NCBI RefSeq assembly: GCF_014196635.1
Contig: NZ_JACIEB010000001.1
Location: 682,001 to 746,000 of the forward strand
Reading direction: 5' to 3'
Length of the DNA stretch: 64,000 nt
DNA from: Sphingobium fontiphilum
GTDB lineage: Bacteria > Pseudomonadota > Alphaproteobacteria > Sphingomonadales > Sphingomonadaceae
Below the pieces are notes generated by a model that saw only the letters and a program-made list of their open reading frames with translations, was not told the origin of the DNA and made no database searches. Each line of letters opens with the position of its first letter. Positions within the stretch are counted from its first letter, which is position 1. Position numbers and translations under genes: made by a program. Shown here in pieces: positions 43,258 to 51,940 of the stretch.

Positions 43258-43884
43258 TCATTCGGCGGCGTTGGCGCCTTCTGCCGGCACCGCAGCATTG
43301 CCTTCGGCCGCATTGCCCGCTTCGGCGGCATTGTCGCCACCCTCGGCGGCAGGGGCGGCGTCAGCCGCGGGCAGCGGCAGGTTCGAACCCTGGGTGTTCA
43401 TCCACGCGATCAGGTTGGCGCGGTCGACCGGGTTGCCAAGCCCCGCAAAGGTCATCTTGGTGCCGGGCGCGAATTCACGCGGGGACTTCAGCCAGTGGTC
43501 CAGATTGTCGAACGTCCACGCGCCGCCCTTGCTCTTGAGCGCGTCGGAGAAGGCGAAGCCCGCCTTGCCCTGGGCGATAGCCTCGCCGACCGTGGCGTAG
43601 AGATTGGGGCCAATGCCGTTGGCGCCGCCCTGGTTGATGGTGTGGCACGCCGCGCACTTGGCGAAAACCTTTTCGCCCGCCGCAACATCGGCGCTGGCCA
43701 GCAGGGTGTTGAGGCCGGGGCCGCTCGCGGCGCCCTCGCCCTCGGCTTCCACGCCTTCAATGGCATAGCCCATGGCTTCAGGGCGTTCGGAATGGAAATA
43801 TTTGGAACTGACGATCGCGCCGCCCAATGCGACGATGCCGCCGAACAGCGCCCATCCGGCCACGGTATTGAAACGATCGCCCAT
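43258..43884 (-). CDS. Membrane-anchored class I cytochrome c
   Basis: The 208-residue protein has one N-terminal membrane anchor (TVAGWALFGGIVALGGAIV), then a cytochrome c domain. The heme site is CAACH (FAKCAACHTINQGG) and the axial Met lies in PGTKMTFAGL. It resembles membrane-bound cytochrome cy/c552 electron carriers between the bc1 complex and oxidases. The C-terminal 35 residues are a low-complexity Ala/Glu/Gly tail (AAPAAEGGDNAAEAGNAAEG...) of unknown use. The ATG at 43884 follows a CAAGGGAAACC region. Confidence 0.92.
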   Translation of the reverse strand: MGDRFNTVAGWALFGGIVALGGAIVSSKYFHSERPEAMGYAIEGVEAEGEGAASGPGLNTLLASADVAAGEKVFAKCAACHTINQGGANGIGPNLYATVGEAIAQGKAGFAFSDALKSKGGAWTFDNLDHWLKSPREFAPGTKMTFAGLGNPVDRANLIAWMNTQGSNLPLPAADAAPAAEGGDNAAEAGNAAEGNAAVPAEGANAAE

Positions 43885-44069
43885 TTCGCACGGTTTCCCT
43901 TGAAATTTCTGTTCTGCAGGGCTGATTTTCCGCCCCCTTAGCGCGCTGCCATAATGGCGCAAACGCGAAGGCGCAAGCATGGTTACGCACCGGGCGCGCG
44001 CTTTTCGGTCGCGACGGGACGCAGGACGCTTGCCTCGCGCGGGCCAACTGCCTAAGCGCGCACTCGCTC

Positions 44070-44960
44070 ATGGAAAACTACCCCCTCCCCGCCCGCACCC
44101 TGGTCGCCGACATGGCGCAAAAGGCCGCCGCCAACCCGGCGCGGGCCATCGCCTATCAGGGTGCGCCCGGCGCCAACTCGCATCTGGCGGCGCTCGGTTA
44201 CGCGCCCGATTGCGTGCCGCTGCCCTGTTTTTCGTTCGAGGACGCGATCGACGCGGTGCGCGGCGGTCAGGCCGATCGCGCCATCATCCCCATCGAAAAC
44301 AGCCTCCACGGCCGCGTCGCCGACATGCATTTCCTGCTGCCCGAATCGGGGCTGCACATCGTCGACGAATATTTCCTGCGCATTCGCCACTGCCTGATGG
44401 CGCCCGGCGATATGCCCGTCACCAGCGCGATCAGCCATGTGCAAGCGCTGGGGCAATGCCGCCACTATCTGCGCGAACGCGGCATCCGGCCGATCGCCTA
44501 TGCCGACACCGCCGGCGCCGCCGCGCTGGTCGCGGAAAACCGCATTCCGGGCGAAGGTGCGATCGCGCCCTATCTGGCGGCTGAGCTTTACGGGCTGCGC
44601 CTGATCGCGGAAAATATCGAGGACAGCGACGACAATATGACGCGCTTCGTCGTGCTCTCGCGCGACCCGCACACCCCCGACGCCGGCATCGGCCCGGTGA
44701 TGACGACATTCCTGTTCGAGGTGAAGAATATCCCCGCCGCCCTCTACAAGGCGATGGGCGGCTTCGCCACCAACGGCGTCAACATGACCAAGCTGGAAAG
44801 CTACCAGCGCGGCGCCAGCTTCGCCGCGACCGAATTCTACTGCGACATCGAAGGGATGCCGGGCGACCCGGCGGTCGACCGCGCGCTCGCCGAACTGGAA
44901 TTCCACAGCAAATCGGTGCGCATCCTGGGCAGCTATCGTCAGGCCCGCCCCCGGACCTGA
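44070..44960 (+). CDS. pheA: Prephenate dehydratase
   Basis: PheA converts prephenate to phenylpyruvate for phenylalanine synthesis. The 296-residue monofunctional form has the catalytic core AIAYQGAPGANSHLAAL, AIIPIENSLHGRVADMHFLL and the TRF motif in NMTRFVVLSRD. A C-terminal ACT domain for feedback control (TFLFEVKNIPAALYKAMGGFATNGVNMTKLESYQ) has the ESRP-like motif as ESYQ. It ends 20 bp from the convergent Rieske oxygenase gene, which begins the accessory catabolic cluster. Confidence 0.95.
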   Translation: MENYPLPARTLVADMAQKAAANPARAIAYQGAPGANSHLAALGYAPDCVPLPCFSFEDAIDAVRGGQADRAIIPIENSLHGRVADMHFLLPESGLHIVDEYFLRIRHCLMAPGDMPVTSAISHVQALGQCRHYLRERGIRPIAYADTAGAAALVAENRIPGEGAIAPYLAAELYGLRLIAENIEDSDDNMTRFVVLSRDPHTPDAGIGPVMTTFLFEVKNIPAALYKAMGGFATNGVNMTKLESYQRGASFAATEFYCDIEGMPGDPAVDRALAELEFHSKSVRILGSYRQARPRT

Positions 44961-44979
44961 CGATGAAGGCGCGCGCGCT

Positions 44980-46317
44980 TCAGCGCCGCCCTTCCAGATA
45001 GTCGTTCAACACCTCATGGAAATAGCGGACACGGGTTTCCTGCCCGGTCAGATAGGCGTCGCCATAGCCGCGCGAATGCATGCCGCGCTGCATCCCTTCG
45101 GCCAGCATCATGTCCTGATAGACGATCTGTCCCTCGATTTCCGGCACGCCCGCGCCATTGTCGAAATCGCGCCATATCATCTCCGCCTCGCGCAGCGGTT
45201 GCGGCCCGGCCATGATCGATTCGACCTCGGTCCGCCCTTCCACCGGAAAGGCCATGCACCACAGGTCGAACGTGCATTTGCCCGGATCGTCGGGATGCGG
45301 CTCGGTGCGGAAGAAGACCAGATTGTCGGGCAGGAAGGATATGGTGACATTGGGAAAGATCACCGTATGCGGGCTGTCGGTGATCTCTTCATCGTCCATA
45401 TGCTCGTAATGAACATAGCCGCGCTCCCGCCAAAGCGCTCGCTTGGCGGCCTTGAGGTCCAGCCAGCCCTGCATCGCCTTTGTCTCGTAATCGGGATAGG
45501 ATTCGGGGTCGATGCCCCACTGGCGCAGGATGAAGTCGAACGGGTGCGGCGCGCCATCGGGCAGGCGATCGCTCAATGACGGGCGCATCGGCTGAACCGT
45601 GCGGCCATGACCGCCGGGATACATTTCATGCCGGGCGGTATCGACATCCTGATCGATCCACGGCGGCACCTGCGGATGGGCGGTGCGGGTGTGATAGCTT
45701 TCGGAGAAATTGTCGGTCGCGAATTTCCAGTTGGTGTTGAGGTTGATCTTCATCCAGAAGACGCGCACCGCCGTGTCCATCGGATAGTTTTTGTAGATGT
45801 CGGGCATCGGCGCCAGATAGTCGAGCAGTTCGGGGGCATTGTCGTCCATCGTGTACCACACGAACCCGCCCCATGTGGCGCAGCGCAGTTCCTTCAGCTT
45901 CAGCTTTCCGCATGGATTGCCCTGCGGAAAATCATGCGCGTCCTGCGCATGCTCCAGCACCCCGTCGCGCCCCCATCGCCAGCCATGATAGGGGCACTTG
46001 AAGCTGCGGACGCTCGACGCGCCGTCGGCCAGCCGCATCCCCCGGTGGCCGCAGGCGTTGTAGAAGGCCTTGATGGCCCCGTCGTCCTGCCGGACGCAGA
46101 TCACGCTTTCGTGGCGGAAATCATGGACGACATAATCGCCCGGCTCCTCCAGCTCCGCGGTCCGCCCGGCCACATGCCAGATCCGGGTCCACATGTGGTC
46201 CCATTCCTTCTGCATGAACGCGGCCGATGTATAGCGGTCGCCAGTGATGGGATCGCCGCGCAGACTGGCCGGATCGCGGCCATCGATGGTCAACGGGTGG
46301 CGGGGCGCCTGTGTCAT
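44980..46317 (-). CDS. Rieske ring-hydroxylating oxygenase, alpha subunit
   Basis: The 445-residue protein has an N-terminal Rieske [2Fe-2S] domain (CGHRGMRLADGASSVRSFKCPYHGW, ligands Cys-His and Cys-His). The catalytic domain has mononuclear-iron ligands NFSESYHTRTAHP (His, His) and a later Asp. Such enzymes insert oxygen into aromatic or alicyclic substrates using electrons from a ferredoxin and reductase. No beta subunit is adjacent, so it may be a homotrimer type. A candidate ferredoxin is at 53692-54057; no reductase is seen. The ATG at 46317 has AGGAGG 7 bp upstream. Substrate unknown. Confidence 0.92.
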   Translation of the reverse strand: MTQAPRHPLTIDGRDPASLRGDPITGDRYTSAAFMQKEWDHMWTRIWHVAGRTAELEEPGDYVVHDFRHESVICVRQDDGAIKAFYNACGHRGMRLADGASSVRSFKCPYHGWRWGRDGVLEHAQDAHDFPQGNPCGKLKLKELRCATWGGFVWYTMDDNAPELLDYLAPMPDIYKNYPMDTAVRVFWMKINLNTNWKFATDNFSESYHTRTAHPQVPPWIDQDVDTARHEMYPGGHGRTVQPMRPSLSDRLPDGAPHPFDFILRQWGIDPESYPDYETKAMQGWLDLKAAKRALWRERGYVHYEHMDDEEITDSPHTVIFPNVTISFLPDNLVFFRTEPHPDDPGKCTFDLWCMAFPVEGRTEVESIMAGPQPLREAEMIWRDFDNGAGVPEIEGQIVYQDMMLAEGMQRGMHSRGYGDAYLTGQETRVRYFHEVLNDYLEGRR

Positions 46318-46430
46318 CCTCAATCCTCCTGTGGGCGCGACGGATGGCCCCCCCGCCCTTCGCGGCCAGACTATACAAGCACCCCTGCCTGTTCATCCTA
46401 GCGTTTCCGGCAGGGCAGGCCCTGAGACGC

Positions 46431-46456
46431 AAAAAAGGGCGCGGTCGCCCGCGCCC
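46431..46456 (-). terminator. Intrinsic terminator of the SDR gene
   Basis: On the minus strand GGGCGCGG-GCGA-CCGCGCCC is followed by TTTTTT, 30 bp after the SDR stop at 46486. It separates the SDR transcript from the Rieske oxygenase gene, which therefore needs its own promoter. Confidence 0.88.
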
Positions 46457-46485
46457 TCTCCTTCCCCGAACCGGGTTCCGGCCCC

Positions 46486-47265
46486 TCAGACCCCGGTCAT
46501 GCCCGCCGTCGTCGCGCCGTCGATGGCATAGTCGGCGCCGTTGATGAACGCCGCCTCGTCCGAGGAGAGATAAGCGACCAGCCCGGCAACCTCCTCCAGC
46601 TTCGCCATGCGGCCCATGGGCGACATGCCTTCATAGGCGGCGCGCGCCGCATCGGGGTCGGGGCAACTGGCGATGATGCCCGCGATCATGTCGGTCTCGA
46701 CGACGCCGGGCAGAATGGCGTTGCACCGGATATTAAGCTTTTCCAGGCCGCAATGGATGGCTGTCGCCTTGACCATGGCGACCACGGCGGCCTTGGTCAC
46801 CGAATAGCTGATATAGTTGCTGAGCGCGCGATTGGCGTTCATCGAACTGTTGACGATGATCGACCCGCCCGGCCCTTGCGGATTGTGCTTCATCAACGCG
46901 ATCGCCGACTTGATGGTCAGCAGCACGCCGGTCTGGTTGATGCCGACAATGTCGTTCCACGCCTCCAGCGTCACCGCCTCGACATTGGCGTCGCCCCGTT
47001 CCGTGCCCGCATTGGCGAAGGCGATGTCCAGCCGCCCGAAATCGTTCCTGATCAGCGCCTCGACCCGCGCCCAGTCCGCCGGATCCTGCACCGCCGCCCT
47101 GATGAAGGTCGCGCCGGTCGCCTCGCACAGGCTCTGCGCCTTTTCGGCGTTCGACCCGGTAAAGACCACCTTCGCGCCATCGGCGGTCAGCCGCCCGACG
47201 CACGCCCGGCCAATGCCCGACGTGCCGCCGGTGATGAGGGCGACCTTGCCCGAAAGATTCGCCAT
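46486..47265 (-). CDS. SDR family oxidoreductase
   Basis: The 259-residue short-chain dehydrogenase has the cofactor site ITGGTSGIGRACVGRL (TGxxxGxG), FANAG near residue 88, the catalytic Ser in IIVNSSMNANRA and YxxxK as YISYSVTKAAV. It also has the closing SDEAAFINGADYAIDGG-like region (INGADYAIDGATTAG). It oxidises or reduces an alcohol/ketone with NAD(P). It follows the SnoaL-like gene by 19 bp in the same operon and ends at a strong terminator. Confidence 0.92.
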   Translation of the reverse strand: MANLSGKVALITGGTSGIGRACVGRLTADGAKVVFTGSNAEKAQSLCEATGATFIRAAVQDPADWARVEALIRNDFGRLDIAFANAGTERGDANVEAVTLEAWNDIVGINQTGVLLTIKSAIALMKHNPQGPGGSIIVNSSMNANRALSNYISYSVTKAAVVAMVKATAIHCGLEKLNIRCNAILPGVVETDMIAGIIASCPDPDAARAAYEGMSPMGRMAKLEEVAGLVAYLSSDEAAFINGADYAIDGATTAGMTGV

Positions 47266-47284
47266 GATCCTGCCTCTCCGCGCG

Positions 47285-47713
47285 TCAGGCCGGGATCAGG
47301 CCGGTTGCCCGGGCGATCGCGGCCGTATCGAAATAATAGGGCGTAATGCCGCAAAACCTGTCTCCGCGCAGGTGGAACACCTCGGTCAGCGGCATCTTCA
47401 ACCGTTCGCCACTATAGCGCGACGTCGCGGTGACCGTCACGAAGACTATGGCGTGATCATCGCCGATACAGATGTCGCCGGTCTCCAGCGAGGCATCGCC
47501 CCAGTAGGCGAAGACCCTGGTATAAAGATCCTGCAACGCCGTTTTGCCTTCATAGCGCCCGGCATAAGGCAGGCTGTCGGCTTCCAGGATCAGGAAATCG
47601 TCGGTCAGCATCTCCGCGACCGCGTCCCACTGGCCGGTCCCGGTGAGCTGATAGATGCGCTGCACCATGTCCCTGACCTGCGCAAAGCGTTCCATGTCCA
47701 TGGCCGTCGTCAT
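47285..47713 (-). CDS. SnoaL/NTF2-like protein
   Basis: The 142-residue protein MTTAMDMERFAQVRDMVQRIYQLTGTGQWDAVAEMLTDDFLILEADSLPYAGRYEGKTALQDLYTRVFAYW has the NTF2-like cone fold pattern, used by polyketide cyclases, isomerases and dehydratases acting on hydrophobic ligands. Near the C-terminus FHLRGDRFCGITPYYFD fits the fold. Specific activity unknown. First gene of a minus-strand operon divergent from the SDR at 47867. Confidence 0.85.
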   Translation of the reverse strand: MTTAMDMERFAQVRDMVQRIYQLTGTGQWDAVAEMLTDDFLILEADSLPYAGRYEGKTALQDLYTRVFAYWGDASLETGDICIGDDHAIVFVTVTATSRYSGERLKMPLTEVFHLRGDRFCGITPYYFDTAAIARATGLIPA

Positions 47714-47730
47714 CCTCTTGTTGCTATCGT

Positions 47731-47787
47731 GGCACCTGCATGGCCCTGCTCGCCGGTCGCGTCACCCTGCCAAAAAAAGCAGGTGCC
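47731..47787. promoter_or_regulatory. Spaced inverted repeat in divergent promoter region
   Basis: GGCACCTGC (47731-47739) and GCAGGTGCC (47779-47787) are perfect 9-bp inverted arms 39 bp apart, in the 150-bp region between the divergent SnoaL and SDR genes. The second arm also belongs to a near-palindrome GCAGG-TG-CCTGC. Looks like a paired operator; the regulator is unknown. Confidence 0.5.
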
Positions 47788-47866
47788 TGCACGCGCCCGC
47801 GCGGGGACAAGGCTGACGATGCGGTCAAACGCGCCCGATGCGGCGCGACATAGAGAGGATGATGAG

Positions 47867-48667
47867 ATGGCAGGCAGGCTGGAAGGCAGGATCGCGCTGG
47901 TAAGCGGCGGTTTACGGGGTATCGGCCGGGCGATCAGCGAATGCCTGGGGGCCGATGGCGCGATGGTTTACGTGACCGATCTCGATCCCGAAGATTCGGC
48001 CGATGCGACCGCGATCGCCGCCGCGCTGACCGGCGCCCGCTATCTCCGGCTTGACGCGACCAGCGAGGAGGCCTGGGCCGCCGCGCGCGCGCGGGTGGAA
48101 CAGGATTTCGGCCATCTCGACATATTGGTGAACAATGTCGGCGCTGACCTCACCGGCAAGGTGCAGGATCTGAAGCTGGAGGACTGGCGCCGCCTCATCA
48201 CCTTGAACCTCGACACCGTGTTCCTGGGCACCAAGACATTCCAGCCGCTGCTGGCCAAGGGCGGCGCATCGACCCCCTATGGATCGAGCATCATCAACAT
48301 CAGCTCGATCATGGGCCTGGTCGGCATGGGCGAAGTCGCCGCCTATAATGCGTCGAAGGGCGGCGTGCGCCTGTTCAGCAAGTCTAACGCGCTGGAATTT
48401 GCCGAAGCGGGCGTCCCCATTCGCGTCAACAGCGTTCATCCCGGCTTTGTCGACACGCCGCTGCTGCGGCAGGGCTTCGAACGCTGGGCCGCGCGCGAAG
48501 GGACCACGGCCGACGCCATGATCGACGCCATGGCGCAAACGACGCCGATCAAGCGGCTCGCCAGGCCGGTCGAGATCGGCAAGGTCGTCGCCTTCCTGGC
48601 CAGCGACGACGCCAGCTACATGACCGGGAGCGAAGTCGTCGTCGACGGCGGCTGGACCGCGCGCTGA
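47867..48667 (+). CDS. SDR family oxidoreductase
   Basis: The 266-residue protein has VSGGLRGIGRAISECLG (TGxxxGxG with Ser for Thr), ILVNNVGADLT, the catalytic Ser in IINISSIMGLVGMG and YNASKGG (YxxxK), plus the closing DASYMTGSEVVVDGGWTAR. A classical SDR. A GAGAGGATGATGAG region precedes the ATG. A second SDR gene starts 27 bp downstream on the same strand; the two proteins share the overall length and motif spacing and look like paralogues. Confidence 0.92.
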   Translation: MAGRLEGRIALVSGGLRGIGRAISECLGADGAMVYVTDLDPEDSADATAIAAALTGARYLRLDATSEEAWAAARARVEQDFGHLDILVNNVGADLTGKVQDLKLEDWRRLITLNLDTVFLGTKTFQPLLAKGGASTPYGSSIINISSIMGLVGMGEVAAYNASKGGVRLFSKSNALEFAEAGVPIRVNSVHPGFVDTPLLRQGFERWAAREGTTADAMIDAMAQTTPIKRLARPVEIGKVVAFLASDDASYMTGSEVVVDGGWTAR

Positions 48668-48693
48668 CCCCCGAAACGACAGGAGAGAAGAGG

Positions 48694-49479
48694 ATGAGCG
48701 GAAAAACGGATCTGACCGGCGCGGTGGCGCTGGTGACGGGGGCTACCGGCGGCATTGGCCGCGCGACCGTCGCGGCGCTGGCCGACAGCGGCGCACAGGC
48801 GATCGCAACCGACGTCGCTCGCCAGGCCGATGTCGCGGGCGCGGCGCTCTACGCCCCGCTCGACGTGACCAGCCCGGAGGACTGGGCCAGCGTCATCGCC
48901 CGGATCGAACAGTATTTCGGCCGCCTCGACATCCTCGTCAACAATGCCGGGATATCGGTGACCAACAGCATCGCCGACACGACATTGGCCGAATTTCGCA
49001 AATGCATGGCGATCAATGTCGAAGGCGTTTTCCTGGGCACGCAGGCGGCGCAGCCCTTGCTGGCGCGCAGCGGCGTGGACCGGGACGGCGGATCGTCGAT
49101 CATCAACCTGTCGTCGGTCGGCGGCCTGCGCGGTGCGGCGTTCATGTCGACCTATTGCGCCAGCAAGGGCGCGGTGAAGCTCTACAGCAAGTCTGCGGCC
49201 CTCGAATTTGCGATGCTGAAACTGCCCATCCGCGTCAATTCGGTCCACCCAGGCGGCATCGACACCAACATGATGGACACGATCTTCGCCCGTTATGTCG
49301 ACGAAGGCGTCTTCCCCGATCTGGAAACCGCGCGCGGCGCAGTGTCGGCGGGCCACGCCATGAGCCGCATGGGCCAGCCCGACGAGATCGCGCAGGGCAT
49401 CGCCTATCTCGCCAGCCCTGCGGCGAGCTTCATGACGGGGTCGGAACTGGTCATCGACGGCGGCATGACCGCGCACTGA
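48694..49479 (+). CDS. SDR family oxidoreductase
   Basis: The 261-residue protein has VTGATGGIGRATVAALA, DILVNNAGISVTN, the catalytic Ser in IINLSSVGGLRGAA and YCASKGAVKL (YxxxK). It ends SFMTGSELVIDGGMTAH. Classical SDR, possibly acting after the neighbouring SDR on the same substrate series. AGGAGAG precedes the ATG. A perfect-palindrome terminator follows 22 bp after its stop. Confidence 0.92.
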   Translation: MSGKTDLTGAVALVTGATGGIGRATVAALADSGAQAIATDVARQADVAGAALYAPLDVTSPEDWASVIARIEQYFGRLDILVNNAGISVTNSIADTTLAEFRKCMAINVEGVFLGTQAAQPLLARSGVDRDGGSSIINLSSVGGLRGAAFMSTYCASKGAVKLYSKSAALEFAMLKLPIRVNSVHPGGIDTNMMDTIFARYVDEGVFPDLETARGAVSAGHAMSRMGQPDEIAQGIAYLASPAASFMTGSELVIDGGMTAH

Positions 49480-49500
49480 GCGCCGCTCAACGGAAAACAG

Positions 49501-49534
49501 AAAGGCCTGGATCGTCCGGACGATCCAGGCCTTT
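49501..49534. terminator. Bidirectional terminator, 34-bp perfect palindrome
   Basis: AAAGGCCTGGATCGTCC is followed directly by its exact reverse complement: 17-bp arms with no spacer. It lies between the convergent SDR (ends 49479) and ABM gene (ends 49579), with A and T runs at both edges, so it can stop transcription in both directions. Confidence 0.9.
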
Positions 49535-49578
49535 CCTTTGCCGACATCATTATGGAGAGAAATGCCGGCAAATAGCCT

Positions 49579-49878
49579 TTACAGCATGAATTTTTCCGAC
49601 GCTTCGACGCTGTGGATCGACACGTCGACGGTGTAGCGCCCGCCAAATTCGGCGAGCAGCCCCGCAATGGCCGGGAGCGCCAGATGCGCGTCCAGCGCCG
49701 CGCGATCCCGCCATCCCTCCATCGCCATGATGGCGCAGGACGCCTCGTCATCCACGCCCATATGGTAGAACAGGCAGCCATCTTCCGCCCGCGACGGTTC
49801 GCACAGCGACTTCAGCCGCGCCAGCAACGCCGGAAAGGTCTCAGGGTCGGTCCTGATCAGACCGGTGACGAGGATCAT
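49579..49878 (-). CDS. Antibiotic biosynthesis monooxygenase (ABM)-like protein
   Basis: The 99-residue dimeric alpha-beta barrel protein starts MILVTGLIRTDPETFPALLARLKSLCEPSRAEDGCLFYHMGVDDE. It has the ABM core pattern (GCLFYxxxxD, EGWRDRAALDAHLALPAIAGL). Members are small cofactor-free quinone monooxygenases or ligand-binding domains. GGGGAGAAGG precedes the ATG. It is the last gene of a minus-strand operon with the SnoaL-like and ligase genes. Confidence 0.85.
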   Translation of the reverse strand: MILVTGLIRTDPETFPALLARLKSLCEPSRAEDGCLFYHMGVDDEASCAIMAMEGWRDRAALDAHLALPAIAGLLAEFGGRYTVDVSIHSVEASEKFML

Positions 49879-49900
49879 GGGCCTTCTCCCCAAAGGCCGC

Positions 49901-50323
49901 TCAGGTCTGGTGAATGATGCCGAAAACGCGCTCCTTGAACAGCCACTGGCCGCCGCGCTTGACCAGCTTGTCATTGTAGCAGGCCCGCGCGCGCTTGTCC
50001 TTGCCGCTGTCGGGATCGGTATAGACTTCGGAGAAATAGGTGCGGGCGACAGCCGTATCGCCATCGACCTGGATCATGCCGGGCATGGCGATGAAGGACA
50101 GTTCGGGATAGGCCGGCATGGCGCTGGCCCATAATTCCATCACCGCGTCGCGGCCCGATACGACGCCCAGTTGCGGATAGTGCGACAGATCCCAATGGCC
50201 GTCCTCGGCCCACAGGCTGGTCATCAGCGCGCGGTCGGCGCGGTTGACCGCATCGGCGTAGCTTTCCATCAGTTCGCGGATGGCGATACGGTCCTCCAGC
50301 GGACCGGTATAGTTGCGGCTCAC
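49901..50323 (-). CDS. SnoaL/NTF2-like protein
   Basis: The 140-residue protein MSRNYTGPLEDRIAIRELMESYADAVNRADRALMTSLWAEDGHWDL has the SnoaL_4 pattern: an N-terminal RxxIRELMxxYAxAVNRxDxxxxxSLWAEDGxWDL block, then GRDAVMELW and GDTAVARTYFSEV. The fold often serves dehydratases or oxygenase small subunits. It starts with GTG, preceded by AAGGAGAG. It could be the small partner of the Rieske oxygenase, although the closest beta-subunit motifs are missing. The AMP ligase gene lies 81 bp upstream. Confidence 0.85.
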   Translation of the reverse strand: MSRNYTGPLEDRIAIRELMESYADAVNRADRALMTSLWAEDGHWDLSHYPQLGVVSGRDAVMELWASAMPAYPELSFIAMPGMIQVDGDTAVARTYFSEVYTDPDSGKDKRARACYNDKLVKRGGQWLFKERVFGIIHQT

Positions 50324-50404
50324 GCCCCTCTCCTTGGATGTTTGTGTTTCGTGGGTCAGGCTATGCGCTTTGCGTCCCCGCCCCTACTCTTGAAAGTCGG
50401 AGGT

Positions 50405-51940
50405 TCAGCGATAACGGTTGCGCAATACACGGCGCAGCACCTTGCCCGACGGGTTGCGGGGCAATGCGTCGACAAAATCCACCGACTTGGGCGCCTTGTA
50501 AGCGGCGATCCGGGCGCGCGCCCAGGCGATGATGGAGGCGGGATCGGGGCTTTCGCCTTCAACCGGCACGACGATCGCCTTGACCGCCTCGCCCCATTTG
50601 GGGTCGGGCACGCCGATCACGGCCACGTCATGCACCTGTGGATGGCTGAAAATCGCGTTCTCCACCTCGGCCGGATAGACATTCTCGCCGCCGGTGATAA
50701 TCATGTCCTTGATCCGGTCAGCCAGGTAGACATAGCCGTCCGCGTCCATGCGCCCCGCATCGCCGGTGCGCAGCCAGCCGTCCGCGTCAATCGTCTCCGC
50801 CGTCGCGTCGGGCCGGTTATGATATCCGACCATATTGGCGGCCGAACGGATCGCGATCTCGCCCACCTCGCCACGGGGCAATTCCCGCCCGTCACCATCG
50901 AAAATACGGATTTCGACGCCCGGCAGCGGCAGGCCGACGCTGCCCATGCGGTCATTGCCCGCCACATCATGGTCTTCGGGCGGCAGGCCGGTGATCGTCC
51001 CCGCCGTCTCCGTCATCCCGTACATCTGCGCAAAGCCGCAGCCGAAAATGCCGATCGCCTGCCGCAGCAAATCCAGCGGGATCGCCGAACCGCCATAGCA
51101 GATATAGTCGAGGAAGCTGAAATCAGTCTGCGTCGCACGGGGATGGTCGCATATGATGCGCAAGGCCGTCGGCACGATCATCAGCTTGGTGATGCGATAT
51201 TGCACCAGCAGGTCCAGCACCTGATGCGGATCGAAATCGCGCACGATGATCGCTTTGGCGCCATGCTGAAGCGACCAGAGCCCCCAGCCCGATCCGCTGA
51301 TGTGGAATATCGGCATCGCCACCAGCGCCACATCATCGGCATCCCACCGATACCAGACCGGCAACGCATCTTCCGGAACCGCATCGCGCAGGCCCAGCAG
51401 GCTGCGGTTGGTGAGCAACGCGCCCTTGGGATGGCCCGTCGTGCCCGATGTGTAGAGTTGCAGGACGACGTCGTCATAACCGCCATCCGTGCGGGGATCG
51501 GCTTCGGACTGGGCGTCGCGCCAGGCCTCGAACGACTGCCCCTCCTCCCCGTCCGTCGTCAGCAGCGACGGGCAGGCAGGCGGCGTTTCGAGCGCGGCCA
51601 GAAATTCAGGGTCGGCCAGCAGCAGCGCGGGCCGGCTGTCGCCCAGCACAAAGGCGACCTCCGGCGGCGCTAGGCGCCAGTTGATCGGCACCATCACGGC
51701 CCCGGCGCGGATCGCGCCCAGCCAAAATTGAAAATACAGATCGCAATTCCTGCCCAGAAAGGCGACCCGGCTGCCTGCCCCAATGCCCATCGCGGCCAGC
51801 CCGTTCGCCACCCGGCTGACCTGCCTGTCCAGCGCGCCAAAGCTGGTTTCCCGATCTTCGAACACCAGCGCGACCGCGTCCGCCCGCGCGGCGGCATGGT
51901 CCCGAAGATAGTCGCCGATTGTCCTGCGGTCGCCCCTCAT
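50405..51940 (-). CDS. Acyl-CoA synthetase / AMP-dependent ligase
   Basis: The 511-residue ANL-family enzyme activates a carboxylic acid with ATP and CoA. It has the P-loop LQLYTSGTTGHPKGALL, YGMTETAGTITGLP, GWLRTGDAGRMDADGYVYLADRIKDMIITGGENVYPAEVE and the C-terminal lysine segment LPRNPSGKVLRRVLR. All motifs are present. I chose the ATG at 51940 (MRGDRRTIGDYLRDHAAAR); earlier ATGs at 51976 or 51964 would add a short unusual leader. It is first in a minus-strand operon and divergent from the SDR at 52113. Likely commits the substrate to beta-oxidation. Confidence 0.93.
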   Translation of the reverse strand: MRGDRRTIGDYLRDHAAARADAVALVFEDRETSFGALDRQVSRVANGLAAMGIGAGSRVAFLGRNCDLYFQFWLGAIRAGAVMVPINWRLAPPEVAFVLGDSRPALLLADPEFLAALETPPACPSLLTTDGEEGQSFEAWRDAQSEADPRTDGGYDDVVLQLYTSGTTGHPKGALLTNRSLLGLRDAVPEDALPVWYRWDADDVALVAMPIFHISGSGWGLWSLQHGAKAIIVRDFDPHQVLDLLVQYRITKLMIVPTALRIICDHPRATQTDFSFLDYICYGGSAIPLDLLRQAIGIFGCGFAQMYGMTETAGTITGLPPEDHDVAGNDRMGSVGLPLPGVEIRIFDGDGRELPRGEVGEIAIRSAANMVGYHNRPDATAETIDADGWLRTGDAGRMDADGYVYLADRIKDMIITGGENVYPAEVENAIFSHPQVHDVAVIGVPDPKWGEAVKAIVVPVEGESPDPASIIAWARARIAAYKAPKSVDFVDALPRNPSGKVLRRVLRNRYR

